From Lactobacillus sp. ESL0679 (GTDB lineage: Bacteria > Bacillota > Bacilli > Lactobacillales > Lactobacillaceae), in contig NZ_JAQTIG010000002.1 in assembly GCF_029433515.1 (NCBI RefSeq), positions 248,001 to 312,000 of the forward strand: 64,000 nucleotides of DNA, read 5' to 3'. Shown one piece after another: positions 19,256 through 28,975 of this stretch. The notes beneath the pieces were generated by a model. It did not search any database and was not told the DNA's origin. It worked only from the letters and a program-made list of their open reading frames with translations. Position numbers and translations under genes: made by a program. The stretch's first letter is position 1. Every line of letters begins with the position of its first letter.

Positions 19256-21112
19256 TTATTTTGCATCCCAAGTTGCGTTTTGGTCCGCATCTTTTTGAGC
19301 TTCTTCCTCTAATCGAGCTTCTGTTTGCGCAACACTTTCTTGATATTGTGATTCAACTTCAATCCCCAAGTCGGTCAATTGCTGCTCAGCAACTGGTGCT
19401 GGAGCATGCATCATTGGTTCTGATGCACTGGCATTCTTTGGAAATGCTAAAACATCACGAATATTGTCCTTCTCTGCCAGCATCATTGCAAAGCGATCAA
19501 GACCAATGGCCAAACCAGCATGTGGTGGGAAGCCCATGTCAAGTGCATCAAGCAAGTAACCAAATTGTTTATATGCTCGCTTCTTAGTAAAGCCAAGAGC
19601 TTTAAACATTTTTTCTTGGATTGAGCGCTTGTGAATTCTGATTGAACCACCACCAAGTTCATCTCCGTTCATTACAATGTCGTAACTGCGAGCATGCGCT
19701 TTGTGTGGGTCAGTATCAAGTAACTTAATTCCCTCATCATCAGGCATTGTGAATGGGTGGTGCGCAGCAATCCAACGGCCAAAGCCTTCATCATATTCAA
19801 ATAATGGCCAGTCAACAACCCATATAAAGTCAAAGATGTGCTTAGGAATAATTCCCGTTTCTTTGGCAAATTCACGCCGTAAATGATCCAAAGAGTCACA
19901 ACAAACTTTCCACTTATCAGCAATAAAGACGAGTAATTCGCCGCCTTCAAGGTTGAATTCCTTGATTAAAGCTGCTTGGTTGTCATCCGTTAGGAAGCGA
20001 CTAACAGGTCCTGAAAATTCGCCATTTTCGAATTTAACCCAAGCCAAGCCTTTAGCGTGATAACGTTTAATGTAATCTTGCTTTTTCTCAATTTGCTTAC
20101 GTGAATATGCTTTAGCACCATTCTTAACGGCAATTCCTTTAACGAAGCCACCATCTTGGATTGCACCAGAAAAGACCTTAAAGTCACTATCTGCAAAAAT
20201 GTCGTTCAAATTATGAATCAACATGCCAAAACGAGTATCAGGCTTATCCGTACCGTAGTTATTCATTGAGTCAGTCCAAGAAATCCGCGCAATTGGCGTT
20301 TTTAATTCAACACCCATAACGTCTTTCATGATTTTCTTAAGTAATCCCTCGGTGTAATCTTGGACTTGTTGCTCATCAGTAAAAGAAGTTTCCATATCAA
20401 TCTGGGTAAATTCAGGTTGACGGTCGCCGCGCAAGTCTTCATCACGGAAACATCTTGCCAGTTGGTAGTACTTGTCAAAGCCTGCCCCCATTAATAATTG
20501 CTTAAACAATTGCGGTGATTGTGGTAAAGCATAAAAGCTTCCAGGATAAATTCTTGATGGCACAAGGTAATCACGAGCACCTTCTGGTGAGGACTTTCCT
20601 AAAATTGGTGTTTCGATATCAATAAAGCCGTTCTCATCAAAGTATTCATGGGTCGCACGTAAAATCTTTGACCGCAAAATAATTGCTTGCTGTAAACTTG
20701 GACGGCGTAAATCAAGGTAACGATACTTTAATCGAGTTTGTTCGCCAACTTCAATATCATTTTTAATTTCAAATGGTGGCGTTTGAGACTTATTTAAAAT
20801 TTTAATTTCAGAAGCTTCAATTTCAACTTCCCCAGTTTTCATTTCTGGATTAACACTTGAACGCTTAACTACTTGTCCCTTAACTTGAACAACATATTCA
20901 CTACCAAGTGATTCAGCAGTTGCCATTAATTCTTCACCGGAATCATGGTTAACAACAACTTGCACCAGGCCTTCGCGGTCGCGTAAATCAATAAATAATA
21001 AATTTCCTAAATTGCGGACGCGTTGCACCCAACCGTATAAATTAACTTCTTGGTCAAGATATGCAGTAGTAATATTGCCGCAGTAGTCTGTTCTTTTTTC
21101 CATTTGTTCCAT
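19256..21112 (-). CDS. aspS: Aspartyl-tRNA synthetase
   Basis: 618-residue class IIb synthetase of the bacterial type. It has an N-terminal OB-fold anticodon-binding domain, then motif 2 in [20 protein letters not shown] near residue 215, the bacterial GAD insertion, and motif 3 [14 protein letters not shown] near 527. The first ATG is taken because aaaggattaatt precedes it. It follows hisS by 2 bases and shares its T-box. Confidence 0.97.
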   Translation of the reverse strand: MEQMEKRTDYCGNITTAYLDQEVNLYGWVQRVRNLGNLLFIDLRDREGLVQVVVNHDSGEELMATAESLGSEYVVQVKGQVVKRSSVNPEMKTGEVEIEASEIKILNKSQTPPFEIKNDIEVGEQTRLKYRYLDLRRPSLQQAIILRSKILRATHEYFDENGFIDIETPILGKSSPEGARDYLVPSRIYPGSFYALPQSPQLFKQLLMGAGFDKYYQLARCFRDEDLRGDRQPEFTQIDMETSFTDEQQVQDYTEGLLKKIMKDVMGVELKTPIARISWTDSMNNYGTDKPDTRFGMLIHNLNDIFADSDFKVFSGAIQDGGFVKGIAVKNGAKAYSRKQIEKKQDYIKRYHAKGLAWVKFENGEFSGPVSRFLTDDNQAALIKEFNLEGGELLVFIADKWKVCCDSLDHLRREFAKETGIIPKHIFDFIWVVDWPLFEYDEGFGRWIAAHHPFTMPDDEGIKLLDTDPHKAHARSYDIVMNGDELGGGSIRIHKRSIQEKMFKALGFTKKRAYKQFGYLLDALDMGFPPHAGLAIGLDRFAMMLAEKDNIRDVLAFPKNASASEPMMHAPAPVAEQQLTDLGIEVESQYQESVAQTEARLEEEAQKDADQNATWDAK

Positions 21113-21114
21113 AA

Positions 21115-22401
21115 TTAATCCTTTAATTGTTCCATAACTGTCTTCATGTCATCAACATCTTCAAGCTGCAAATCGATTGTCTTACCATCAGATAGACGTT
21201 TGATATTTAGTGTACCATTAGCCAATTCCTTTGCACCAAGAGTAATAACGAACTTAGCATGAACGCGGTCGGCTTTCTTAAATTGCGCTTTTAATTTCTT
21301 TTGGTCAACATCATATTGAGCTCTAAAGCCTTGTTTACGTAATGAACGGGCAATTTCAACGGCTTTAATTCCAGTTTCTTCACCAATATTAGTGATAAAA
21401 AAGTCAATTCCTTGATCGGCAAACAAGGCTGGATTTTGCTTTTGCAAGACCAGCATCATCCGTTCTTCACCAATCCCAAAACCGACGGCTGGTGTTTCTG
21501 GGCCGTCAAACTCTTGTACCAAATGATCGTAACGACCACCACCTAAGATAGTAGTAGCTGATTCCCACAAGCTCTTATCTTCAACCATAAATTCAAAAAT
21601 AATTCCGGTGTAATAATCAAGCCCGCGAACTAAATCGTTGTCAATCACATATTTAATATTAAGTTGATCAAGAATACTGGTAATTTCATCAAAGCTAGCT
21701 TTAGAATCTGCATCCAAATAGTCAATAATCTTTGGTGCATCTGGTAAAAATTGCTTATCCTGTTCATCTTTAGAATCCAAAATCCGCAACGGATTCTTCT
21801 CTAAACGTCGCTTAGAATCATCAGACAACTGGTCTTTTAGTGGCGTAAAATAGTTTACCAGAGCATCATGATAGTCTTGACGTACTTGGGCGTTACCTAA
21901 CGTATTAATATGCAATTCATAATTTTGCACACCGAGTTTAGCCAATAAATCGTGAGCCAAGACAATCGTCTCAACATCTGCTAGTGGATTGCTAGAACCG
22001 AAACTCTCAACTCCAATTTGGTGGAATTCACGCTGCCGGCCAGCTTGCGGACGTTCATAACGGAAAGTTGATTCAATGTAATAAACATTAAATGGCTTTA
22101 CTACTTCTGGGGCATACATTTTGTCTTCAACATAGGCACGGACAACACCAGCGGTCCCTTCGGGACGCAAAGCAATGTGCCGGCCACCCTTATCGTTAAA
22201 GTCGTACATTTCCTTTTCAACAACATCAGAAGTCTCACCACTTGAACGTGAAAAGACTTCATAGTTTTCAAAACTCGGTGTTCTGATTTCTCGGTAATTG
22301 GCTTGCTTAAAGAAGTCACGGACAGTTTGTTCGACTTTTTCCCATGAACCAGATTGTTCAGGTAAAATATCTACTGTTCCTTTTGGTTTTTGAACTCTCA
22401 T
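21115..22401 (-). CDS. hisS: Histidyl-tRNA synthetase
   Basis: 428-residue class II synthetase. Motif 2 is in [19 protein letters not shown] near residue 109, the histidine-binding [11 protein letters not shown] near 259, GGGRYDHLV near 283, and a C-terminal anticodon-binding domain ends the protein. The start follows aaaaggatgatta. It is first in the hisS-aspS operon behind a T-box. Confidence 0.97.
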   Translation of the reverse strand: MRVQKPKGTVDILPEQSGSWEKVEQTVRDFFKQANYREIRTPSFENYEVFSRSSGETSDVVEKEMYDFNDKGGRHIALRPEGTAGVVRAYVEDKMYAPEVVKPFNVYYIESTFRYERPQAGRQREFHQIGVESFGSSNPLADVETIVLAHDLLAKLGVQNYELHINTLGNAQVRQDYHDALVNYFTPLKDQLSDDSKRRLEKNPLRILDSKDEQDKQFLPDAPKIIDYLDADSKASFDEITSILDQLNIKYVIDNDLVRGLDYYTGIIFEFMVEDKSLWESATTILGGGRYDHLVQEFDGPETPAVGFGIGEERMMLVLQKQNPALFADQGIDFFITNIGEETGIKAVEIARSLRKQGFRAQYDVDQKKLKAQFKKADRVHAKFVITLGAKELANGTLNIKRLSDGKTIDLQLEDVDDMKTVMEQLKD

Positions 22402-22420
22402 TTAATCATCCTTTTAAATA

Positions 22421-22649
22421 TAAAAAAGCGTCCTTGAAAAAATCAAGGGCGCTAAATTTCGCACGGTACCACCTTTTGTTTGCTACGAATAACGCTCGCG
22501 ACGCGCACATTATCTGCTAAAGGGGTCACAGTTAGCTTTCTATCCGCCTTTTGCACCAGTTGAGCGGTCTCTTTAATAGAAATTGCTATCTTCAATCTTT
22601 GTCATTGATAATCTTGTTTTAGCTTATAGTTTTAAGGGCAAAAAGTCAA
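22421..22649 (-). promoter_or_regulatory. T-box riboswitch and promoter of hisS-aspS
   Basis: The T-box sequence (minus strand aggtggtaccgtgcg) is at 22461-22475. It is followed by the terminator gcgtccttga / tcaagggcgc (22428-22452) and a T run. A -35 TTGACT lies at 22644-22649; the -10 is poor (taagct at 17 bases or tataag at 15). The stem I region contains a GAC triplet that could be an Asp specifier, but I could not place it with confidence, so His or Asp control remains open. Confidence 0.9.
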
Positions 22650-22675
22650 CCTAGAATGCAAATTTCTGCCGTTTT

Positions 22676-23113
22676 TTATAAATCTAACACGATTGTGAAC
22701 GGGCCATCGTTTTCAAGTGCAACTTTCATATCTGCACCAAATTCACCAGTCTCAACATGCAAACCTGCATTAACCAATTCTTGATTGAAGTCTTCCCATA
22801 ATTGCTTTGACTTCGGCGGTCTCATTGCCTCGATAAAACTTGGACGATTTCCCTTCTTAGTATCAGCTAGCAGTGTAAATTGACTAACACTTAAAATTTC
22901 ACCACCAACATCCCTAATTGCTAAGTTAGTCTTGCCGTTTTCATCTTCAAAGATTCGCATCTTAGCTATCTTAACAGCTGCTTTTTGAACTTTTGCTAAG
23001 TCGTCGCCCTCTTTAATACCAACTAACAACAGTAAACCAAGATTAATTTGACCAACAGTTTTACCATCAATATTCACTTGGGCATGATTAACCCGTTGAA
23101 TTACTACTCGCAC
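22676..23113 (-). CDS. dtd: D-aminoacyl-tRNA deacylase
   Basis: 145-residue proofreading enzyme that removes D-amino acids from tRNA. The active-site motifs [19 protein letters not shown] near residue 77 and the late [11 protein letters not shown] with the Gly-cisPro pair are present. The start is GTG at 23111-23113, immediately after the relA stop, so it is probably translated by coupling. It is last in the prmA-relA-dtd unit. Confidence 0.95.
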   Translation of the reverse strand: MRVVIQRVNHAQVNIDGKTVGQINLGLLLLVGIKEGDDLAKVQKAAVKIAKMRIFEDENGKTNLAIRDVGGEILSVSQFTLLADTKKGNRPSFIEAMRPPKSKQLWEDFNQELVNAGLHVETGEFGADMKVALENDGPFTIVLDL

Positions 23114-25354
23114 TTAATTATCCGCCCTTCGTGTTTCATAAATGTCTGGTACATCACGCAATCTACTCAATATTTCATCAAGTTGAGTTGCGTTTTTAAC
23201 TGCTACAGTAGCATAAATATGAGCAATATTATCCTCGTTTACCTTACCCGATAAGTTACTAATATTAGTCGTAACAGTATTTAATTTTGTAATCACATCA
23301 CTTAGAAGGCGTTCACGGTTGTAACCAAAGGCCTCAATATTGGCATTAAAGGCTTGCTTAGAACTATCTCCAACGTTTTCCCACTGAACATCAATCAAAC
23401 GACCTTGACTAGCTGCATCGTTAGTAATATTCCGACAATCTGCGCGGTGAATTGTTACACCGCGACCTTTAGTGACATAACCAACTATTTTATCACCAGG
23501 AACAGGATTACAACACTTGGCTAAATGTAACATTAAATCACTAATGCCTTGGATCATTACGCCATTCTTATGTTTAATTGTCATCGGCGAATTAGCAGAT
23601 TTATTAGCTTGAGTCGATGAAGCAGCTTTTTGACCAGAGTTTAAAATCTCTTCTTCAAGCTCTTTTTGGCGGCGCTGCTCTTCTTGACGTCTTAAGTCCA
23701 ACGTAAGCCGGTTAACAACACTAATTGCAGACAGATCGCCAAAGCCAATTGAAGCGAACATTTCATCAGCAGTATGGTAATTAAACTGATCTAGAACCTT
23801 CTCCAGATGGTCCTTGTCCATAAATTCTTTAGGAGACAAATCTTGGTCGCGCAATTTGTCGGCAACCATTTGCTCTCCCTGCTCTATGCTATTTTCACGG
23901 TCTAAATTGCGAAAATAGCGACGAATTTTATTTCGTGCTCGCGAGGTCTTAACAATATCCATCCAATCACGCGACGGTGTCGCATTTGACTGGGTCATAA
24001 TGTCAATTACGTCACCATTTTTCAATTTATAATCAAGCGGCACTAATTTACCATTAACCTTGGCGCCAACAGCATGACTGCCAACTTGCGTATGGATTTG
24101 ATAAGCAAAATCAAGCGTCACTGCACCTTTAGGTAATTCATAAACTTCGCCTTTGGGAGTGAAAACATAAACACGATCAGAAAAGATTTCACTCTTAACA
24201 TTTTTCATAAATTCACCAGCATCTTGAGTTTCATCTTTTAACTCCAAGATTTCCCGAACCATGTCCAGTTTCTCGTTCGAACTGGTTTGTTCAACGCCGG
24301 CAAAATTACCACGCTTGTATGCCCAGTGAGCAGCAACCCCGTATTCAGCGACCTCGTGCATTTGTTTAGTTCTAATCTGAATTTCCAGTGGCCGGCCGCC
24401 AGGACCAATAATAGTTGTATGAAGTGATTGATAGCCATTAACCTTAGGCACCGCAATATAGTCCTTAAAGCGGCCTGGCATTGGTTTCCACTTGGTATGA
24501 ACCGCACCTAACACCGCATAACAATCTTTGACAGTGTTAACAATCACCCGAACAGCAGATAAATCATAAATTTCATCAAAGTCCTTGTGCTTATTAACCA
24601 TTTTTTTATAAATAGAATAAATATGCTTGGGGCGACCATTAATTTCGTATTTAATACCTAAACTATCAAGACTAGTCTCCAGCGTGCTAATTGCATCCTG
24701 AATGTATTTTTCACGTTGGCTGCGCTTTAGGCTCATCATATTTACAATTTGATAATAAGCCTTAGGATTCAAATAATGGAAACTCATGTCCTCTAGTTCC
24801 CACTTAATCGTTCCAATACCCAAGCGATCAGCAAGTGGAGCGTAAATGTCCATTGTTTCCGAAGAAATCCGACGCTGCTTATCAGGACGTAAATGTTGCA
24901 AGGTATGCATATTATGCAGTCGATCAGCTAATTTAACCATGATAACGCGAATATCTTTCGCCATTGCAATTAGCATCTTCCGGTGATTTTCAGCTAAAAA
25001 TTCTTGGTGCGATTTATATTCGTACTTATTAAGCTTGGTTACTCCGTCAACAATAAAGGCAACGTCTTTGCCAAACTTTTTCTTAATATCATCGTTAGTA
25101 ACTGGCGTATCCTCAACTGTATCATGTAAAAAACCGGCAGCAATCGTATCGGGATCAAGTCCCAAATTTGCCAAGGTACCAGCTACTTGAGTTGGATGCA
25201 CAATGTAAGGCTGGCCTGAAGCCCGCTTTTGATCCTTGTGAGCTTCATTAGCAAATTCATAAGCTTCTTCAACAAAGGCAATTTGCTTGTCATTCATATA
25301 CTTCTTACAGGCAGCTATTACCTGATCATGCGTCATTTCAATGTATTTCGACAT
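23114..25354 (-). CDS. relA: (p)ppGpp synthetase/hydrolase, RelA/SpoT-homologue (Rel)
   Basis: 746-residue bifunctional stringent-response enzyme. The HD hydrolase domain contains AAGFLHDTVEDTPV near residue 72 and the synthetase domain DIYDLSAVRVIV near 263. TGS starts near 400 (VYVFTPKGEVYELP), a CC-containing zinc-finger region appears at LAKCCNPVPGD near 613, and the C-terminus is an ACT domain. The intact HD motif suggests hydrolase activity is retained. It is followed directly by dtd. Confidence 0.97.
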   Translation of the reverse strand: MSKYIEMTHDQVIAACKKYMNDKQIAFVEEAYEFANEAHKDQKRASGQPYIVHPTQVAGTLANLGLDPDTIAAGFLHDTVEDTPVTNDDIKKKFGKDVAFIVDGVTKLNKYEYKSHQEFLAENHRKMLIAMAKDIRVIMVKLADRLHNMHTLQHLRPDKQRRISSETMDIYAPLADRLGIGTIKWELEDMSFHYLNPKAYYQIVNMMSLKRSQREKYIQDAISTLETSLDSLGIKYEINGRPKHIYSIYKKMVNKHKDFDEIYDLSAVRVIVNTVKDCYAVLGAVHTKWKPMPGRFKDYIAVPKVNGYQSLHTTIIGPGGRPLEIQIRTKQMHEVAEYGVAAHWAYKRGNFAGVEQTSSNEKLDMVREILELKDETQDAGEFMKNVKSEIFSDRVYVFTPKGEVYELPKGAVTLDFAYQIHTQVGSHAVGAKVNGKLVPLDYKLKNGDVIDIMTQSNATPSRDWMDIVKTSRARNKIRRYFRNLDRENSIEQGEQMVADKLRDQDLSPKEFMDKDHLEKVLDQFNYHTADEMFASIGFGDLSAISVVNRLTLDLRRQEEQRRQKELEEEILNSGQKAASSTQANKSANSPMTIKHKNGVMIQGISDLMLHLAKCCNPVPGDKIVGYVTKGRGVTIHRADCRNITNDAASQGRLIDVQWENVGDSSKQAFNANIEAFGYNRERLLSDVITKLNTVTTNISNLSGKVNEDNIAHIYATVAVKNATQLDEILSRLRDVPDIYETRRADN

Positions 25355-25368
25355 TTAAATCGCCCTTT

Positions 25369-25743
25369 CTAGTTATAAATATGTCTATCCATTAATCCAA
25401 AAATTTCAAAAATAAGGTAAATAAGGCCGAATAATAAATTATATTTAGCAAATCTAATCAGCATCGCTAAACAAAAGATAATTGGTAACACAAGCAGCCA
25501 ATATTCTGGTAACTTAAGGCTAATTAATAGGCGCCCAACGTGGTAACTGATAATATTGTTAACAATGATAAACAACAAGCCGACGCGCAAAATAATTGGT
25601 ATCTGCAGCAAACTAAAGACAAATGGTAACAGCGCCACTAATAGGCTCCACCAAATGATTGGCATTGCCTGAAACTGATTTAATTTACGAATTAGCGGGA
25701 TTGCCATGACTTTTTGCTTAAATTGTTTGAATTTAATAATCAA
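25369..25743 (-). CDS. Small membrane protein of unknown function
   Basis: 124 residues with a basic N-terminus (about residues 1-25) and three to four hydrophobic segments (about 27-50, 52-70, 80-100 and 100-118). I do not recognise the family. The start is TTG at 25741-25743, supported by aaggaagaataga; the internal ATG at codon 13 has no ribosome site. It lies between prmA and relA with short gaps, so it is probably in the same transcript. Confidence 0.7.
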   Translation of the reverse strand: MIIKFKQFKQKVMAIPLIRKLNQFQAMPIIWWSLLVALLPFVFSLLQIPIILRVGLLFIIVNNIISYHVGRLLISLKLPEYWLLVLPIIFCLAMLIRFAKYNLLFGLIYLIFEIFGLMDRHIYN

Positions 25744-25787
25744 TCTATTCTTCCTTACCTAACTTTACATTATAGTCTTTTTTACTT

Positions 25788-26726
25788 TTATTTGCGTTCA
25801 ATTATTAGCCCGACCCAACGATCTTGGGACATCGTCAAGGTAATCCTAAAACCGTATTGGTCAAGGGCATCTTTGATTTTATCTAATTGCAAATAATCAA
25901 TACCTGAGAAAATAATCTGGCCGCCCTCATTTAAATGTTCGTCCATTTGCGGAATCAAATCTAGCAGGATTTCAGCTAAAATGTTAGCTACAATTATATC
26001 AAACTTGCCAGAAACACCTTGCAATAAACTGGCTTTTTCTACCTTAATATTGGTCAAATTATTTAGACTAATATTTTCACCAGCTGCCGTGACAGCTTCA
26101 TCAGAAATATCAGTAGCCTCAACGCTTTTGGCACCAAGAAGTGCGGCAGCGATTGCTAAAATACCGGAGCCAGTCCCAACGTCGATTACACTTTTAGGCG
26201 TTGTCATTGCCCGTTCTAGACCCATCATTGCTAGTTGCGTCGTTTTATGGTTACCCGTACCAAAGGCCAAACCTGGGTCCAGCTTAATCAATTGTTGGTC
26301 CTTAAAGGCAGGTTGATAATCTTCCCACTCAGGTACAATGGCTAAATAACGGGAAAAATCAATCACATGATAAAACTTTTGCCAAGCAGTGTTCCAGTCT
26401 TGATCCTGAATATAAGATGTTGTAATTTTGTCTGAACCGATTGCCAAGCCATAGCCCTTCAATTCAGCAAGTTTATTATGATATTTTTGAACCAGCTCAT
26501 TAGCATCAGCTTCTTCATCAAAATATGCAAAAAATTGCATGTCTTCAGGCAAGTCTTTAATTTCATCTAAATTAACAATCGTTGAGTCGTGTTCCCAACC
26601 GGCATGCTCAAAATCCGACCGCTTTCTAGTTTCAGTTCCTAAAGCATGCAATACATCTTGGCTGTATACGCTAAGTGCGTCCTCTACTTCATGACTAGTT
26701 TCAATTTTAATAATTAATAATTTCAT
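25788..26726 (-). CDS. prmA: Ribosomal protein L11 methyltransferase
   Basis: 312-residue SAM methyltransferase that trimethylates L11. It has an N-terminal substrate-recognition domain of about 100 residues, then DPGLAFGTGNHKTTQLAM near 150, SAM motif I VIDVGTGSGILAIAAA near 179 and VANILAEILLDL near 243. It is first in the prmA-(membrane)-relA-dtd unit and diverges from the ybaK-type gene across 63 bases. Confidence 0.95.
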   Translation of the reverse strand: MKLLIIKIETSHEVEDALSVYSQDVLHALGTETRKRSDFEHAGWEHDSTIVNLDEIKDLPEDMQFFAYFDEEADANELVQKYHNKLAELKGYGLAIGSDKITTSYIQDQDWNTAWQKFYHVIDFSRYLAIVPEWEDYQPAFKDQQLIKLDPGLAFGTGNHKTTQLAMMGLERAMTTPKSVIDVGTGSGILAIAAALLGAKSVEATDISDEAVTAAGENISLNNLTNIKVEKASLLQGVSGKFDIIVANILAEILLDLIPQMDEHLNEGGQIIFSGIDYLQLDKIKDALDQYGFRITLTMSQDRWVGLIIERK

Positions 26727-26789
26727 TTTAACTTAAAACTCCCTTTTTATTTTTATCCAGGCAATGCTATCATAAAAAAGGTGATAAAT

Positions 26790-27290
26790 ATGGCAAAGAA
26801 AAAAAATAAACTTGAAAAAACATTAGTTGAAAAAATTTTAGACCGGAATAAAATTCCGTATGAACAAACACAATTTACAACCCATGAGGATTCTGGTGGT
26901 GTTGCCCAAATGGATACTTCTATTTTAAACGAGAAAGAACATTTGGTCTACAAAACCTTGGTTTGCACAGGTAATAAAACAGGACCACTTGTTGGTGTTA
27001 TCCCTGTTACCGAGCATTTAAGCATGAAAAAGCTGGCTAAAAATTCTGGTAATAAAAAATGCGAAATGTTACCCCTCAAAGACCTAGAAAAGACCACAGG
27101 TTATGTTCATGGTGCAAATACACCGATTGGTATTTATTTTAAGCATCATTTTCCAATTTTTCTAGATAGCAGTATGAAAAATGAAGTAAAAATTGGCGTT
27201 TCCAGTGGTAAAGTTGGCCGCAGCGTGTTCTTAAATCCTGATGACCTTCAAAAAATTACTGATGGAAAGTTCTGTGATTTGCTAGAGTAG
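26790..27290 (+). CDS. ybaK: YbaK-family Cys-tRNA(Pro)/Cys-tRNA(Cys) deacylase
   Basis: 166-residue trans-editing enzyme that hydrolyses Cys mischarged on tRNA-Pro. The catalytic lysine region YKTLVCTG near residue 53 and GYVHGANTPIGIYFKH near 107 are those of the YbaK/EbsC family. The ATG at 26790 is preferred over the upstream GTG because the GTG lies inside the aaggtg ribosome site. Confidence 0.88.
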   Translation: MAKKKNKLEKTLVEKILDRNKIPYEQTQFTTHEDSGGVAQMDTSILNEKEHLVYKTLVCTGNKTGPLVGVIPVTEHLSMKKLAKNSGNKKCEMLPLKDLEKTTGYVHGANTPIGIYFKHHFPIFLDSSMKNEVKIGVSSGKVGRSVFLNPDDLQKITDGKFCDLLE

Positions 27291-27405
27291 TTTCATCTAA
27301 TTAAAAATAAATAAAATATTTTCTATATACAGGGTAAAACAATCAAGCAAAATTTTTCATTTGTAATATAATATAGATTAATACAAATATATAAGGAATA
27401 GGAAA

Positions 27406-28353
27406 ATGACATTATTAACAGATGAACAGCTTGCAAATATTGCACATGATTATTTTTTAAGCAAATTAAATATCGCTGACATTTCCAAAAAATACGGCCT
27501 TTCGCGTTACTTGATTACCAAGGCGTTAGAGGAAGCCGAAGAAAAAGGAATTGTAAAGATTAGCATCTACCAAAGTCCAAAACGGGCCGAAAAATTAGAG
27601 CGTAAGTTCCAACAAATTTTTCATTTAAAAGAAGTATACATTTTGGAAGATCTAGAAACGAAAAACCAAGATAACGAAATGATCGTTAATTACGCTGCTA
27701 AGCAAATTCAAAATTATACTAAGTCAGCTCACGTAGTCGGCTTAACTTGGGGAACATTAATTCGAGATATCATTAATAATTTTCCCGAAACTGAACGTGA
27801 AAATCTGACTTTTGTTCAGCTTGTCGGCCAAGCCGTTAATGCAAGTAAAAGGAAAAATCAACTGGTACAACAGGCAGCTGATAAATTTGGTGCCAATTGT
27901 TTAACATTTCCAGCCCCACTGTATACAATCAATCCAGGCTTTGTTCAAGACATCATACAAGAGCCATTTTTTGAATACATTAAAACTTTTTATCCTAGAA
28001 TCGATTTAGTTTTTGCAAGTATCGGGACCGCTCAATCCTTAGAATCTGGACAATTCTTCATGGACTATTATGCAGATAAATTATTTAGAAATATCGATCG
28101 TAGTCGCATTGCTGGCATGATTTTTGGTCGACCGTATGATATTAACGGCAACTTCTTCCAGCCAATTGAAACTCATATTTGCGGAATTAGTTTTGACGAA
28201 ATTATGCGGATTCCCAAACGGTTTGTAATTGTTAAAAATCGCTTCAAAGAAGATGCTCTCTTAGGTGCATTAAGAAGCGGCATAGTTACCCACTTAATTA
28301 CTACCAGCGGTATTGCTGAACGTGTGTTGCACAAAAATATTGAATTTAGCTAA
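27406..28353 (+). CDS. SorC-family regulator, probable citrate operon activator (CitI-like)
   Basis: 315-residue regulator. An N-terminal helix-turn-helix (residues about 18-45, NIADISKKYGLSRYLITKAL) is followed by a SorC/DeoR-type sugar-isomerase-like effector domain with GLTWGTLIRDI near 112. In Weissella and Leuconostoc a SorC protein, CitI, activates the citrate genes on sensing citrate; the same job here is inferred from position. Its 3' end overlaps the end of citX by 8 bases on the opposite strand. A -10 (tataat, 27367-27372) lies upstream without a clear -35. Confidence 0.85.
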   Translation: MTLLTDEQLANIAHDYFLSKLNIADISKKYGLSRYLITKALEEAEEKGIVKISIYQSPKRAEKLERKFQQIFHLKEVYILEDLETKNQDNEMIVNYAAKQIQNYTKSAHVVGLTWGTLIRDIINNFPETERENLTFVQLVGQAVNASKRKNQLVQQAADKFGANCLTFPAPLYTINPGFVQDIIQEPFFEYIKTFYPRIDLVFASIGTAQSLESGQFFMDYYADKLFRNIDRSRIAGMIFGRPYDINGNFFQPIETHICGISFDEIMRIPKRFVIVKNRFKEDALLGALRSGIVTHLITTSGIAERVLHKNIEFS

Positions 28354-28888
28354 ATTCTTCATTATAGATATTGCTAATATAATTTTGTAATTCTGCCACA
28401 CTATGACGCCGTGATCGTGCACATTCTTTAGCTGGCCGATTACATAAAAAGCAACGACGGACAGGTAAGCCCAGCTTTGACCGCGATAAAGCTGCATTTT
28501 GCTCTTTAATCAAGACATCAGCGTCAAAAAGACGCCCTAATCTATTTTCGTCCTCAAAAGTAATTGTGACTTGTTTTACATCTTTGGCATTAGCATTTAA
28601 TAAATAAAAATTTTCACAGCCACTAGGATTGTCCCAGCTCGTTACCAAGTTATACTTAATACCTTGAGCTTTCAAGTCTTTCTCTAAATTTGTACAGCCA
28701 GTTGTAAAAAGTTGTTTTAAGTAATGATTATTTTTGATTGGCCCCGGAATATTTAGTTTTATATCTAGTAATGTACTGCTGGGATTCTGATTAAAAAGCT
28801 GTGTTTGTAGTGCTACGCGTTGATCTTTAGCAGCTAACACATCTGGGATACTTTGCGGTGTTCCCGTTAAAAAAATTGATTGATTCAT
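28346..28888 (-). CDS. citX: Apo-citrate lyase phosphoribosyl-dephospho-CoA transferase
   Basis: 180-residue enzyme that attaches the 2'-(5''-triphosphoribosyl)-3'-dephospho-CoA group to the acyl carrier protein CitD. The family motifs GRLFDADVL near residue 136, SRSKLGLPVRRCFLC near 155 and AKECARSRRHS near 164 are complete. It is separated from citF by a terminator hairpin, so it is probably made at a lower level. No citG (which makes the prosthetic-group precursor) is fused to it or present in the window. Confidence 0.94.
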   Translation of the reverse strand: MNQSIFLTGTPQSIPDVLAAKDQRVALQTQLFNQNPSSTLLDIKLNIPGPIKNNHYLKQLFTTGCTNLEKDLKAQGIKYNLVTSWDNPSGCENFYLLNANAKDVKQVTITFEDENRLGRLFDADVLIKEQNAALSRSKLGLPVRRCFLCNRPAKECARSRRHSVAELQNYISNIYNEEFS

Positions 28889-28920
28889 GATAAACTTCCC
28901 TTTTACTAATTATTATAACT

Positions 28921-28962
28921 AAAAAAGCGTGGAAACGAGCTCTGACTTATTTCCACGCTTTT
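28921..28962 (-). terminator. Terminator or attenuator between citF and citX
   Basis: gcgtggaaa (28927-28935) / tttccacgc (28950-28958), followed on the minus strand by six T. It lies 14 bases past citF and about 30 bases before citX. Confidence 0.82.
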
Positions 28963-28975
28963 AATTTATAATTTT

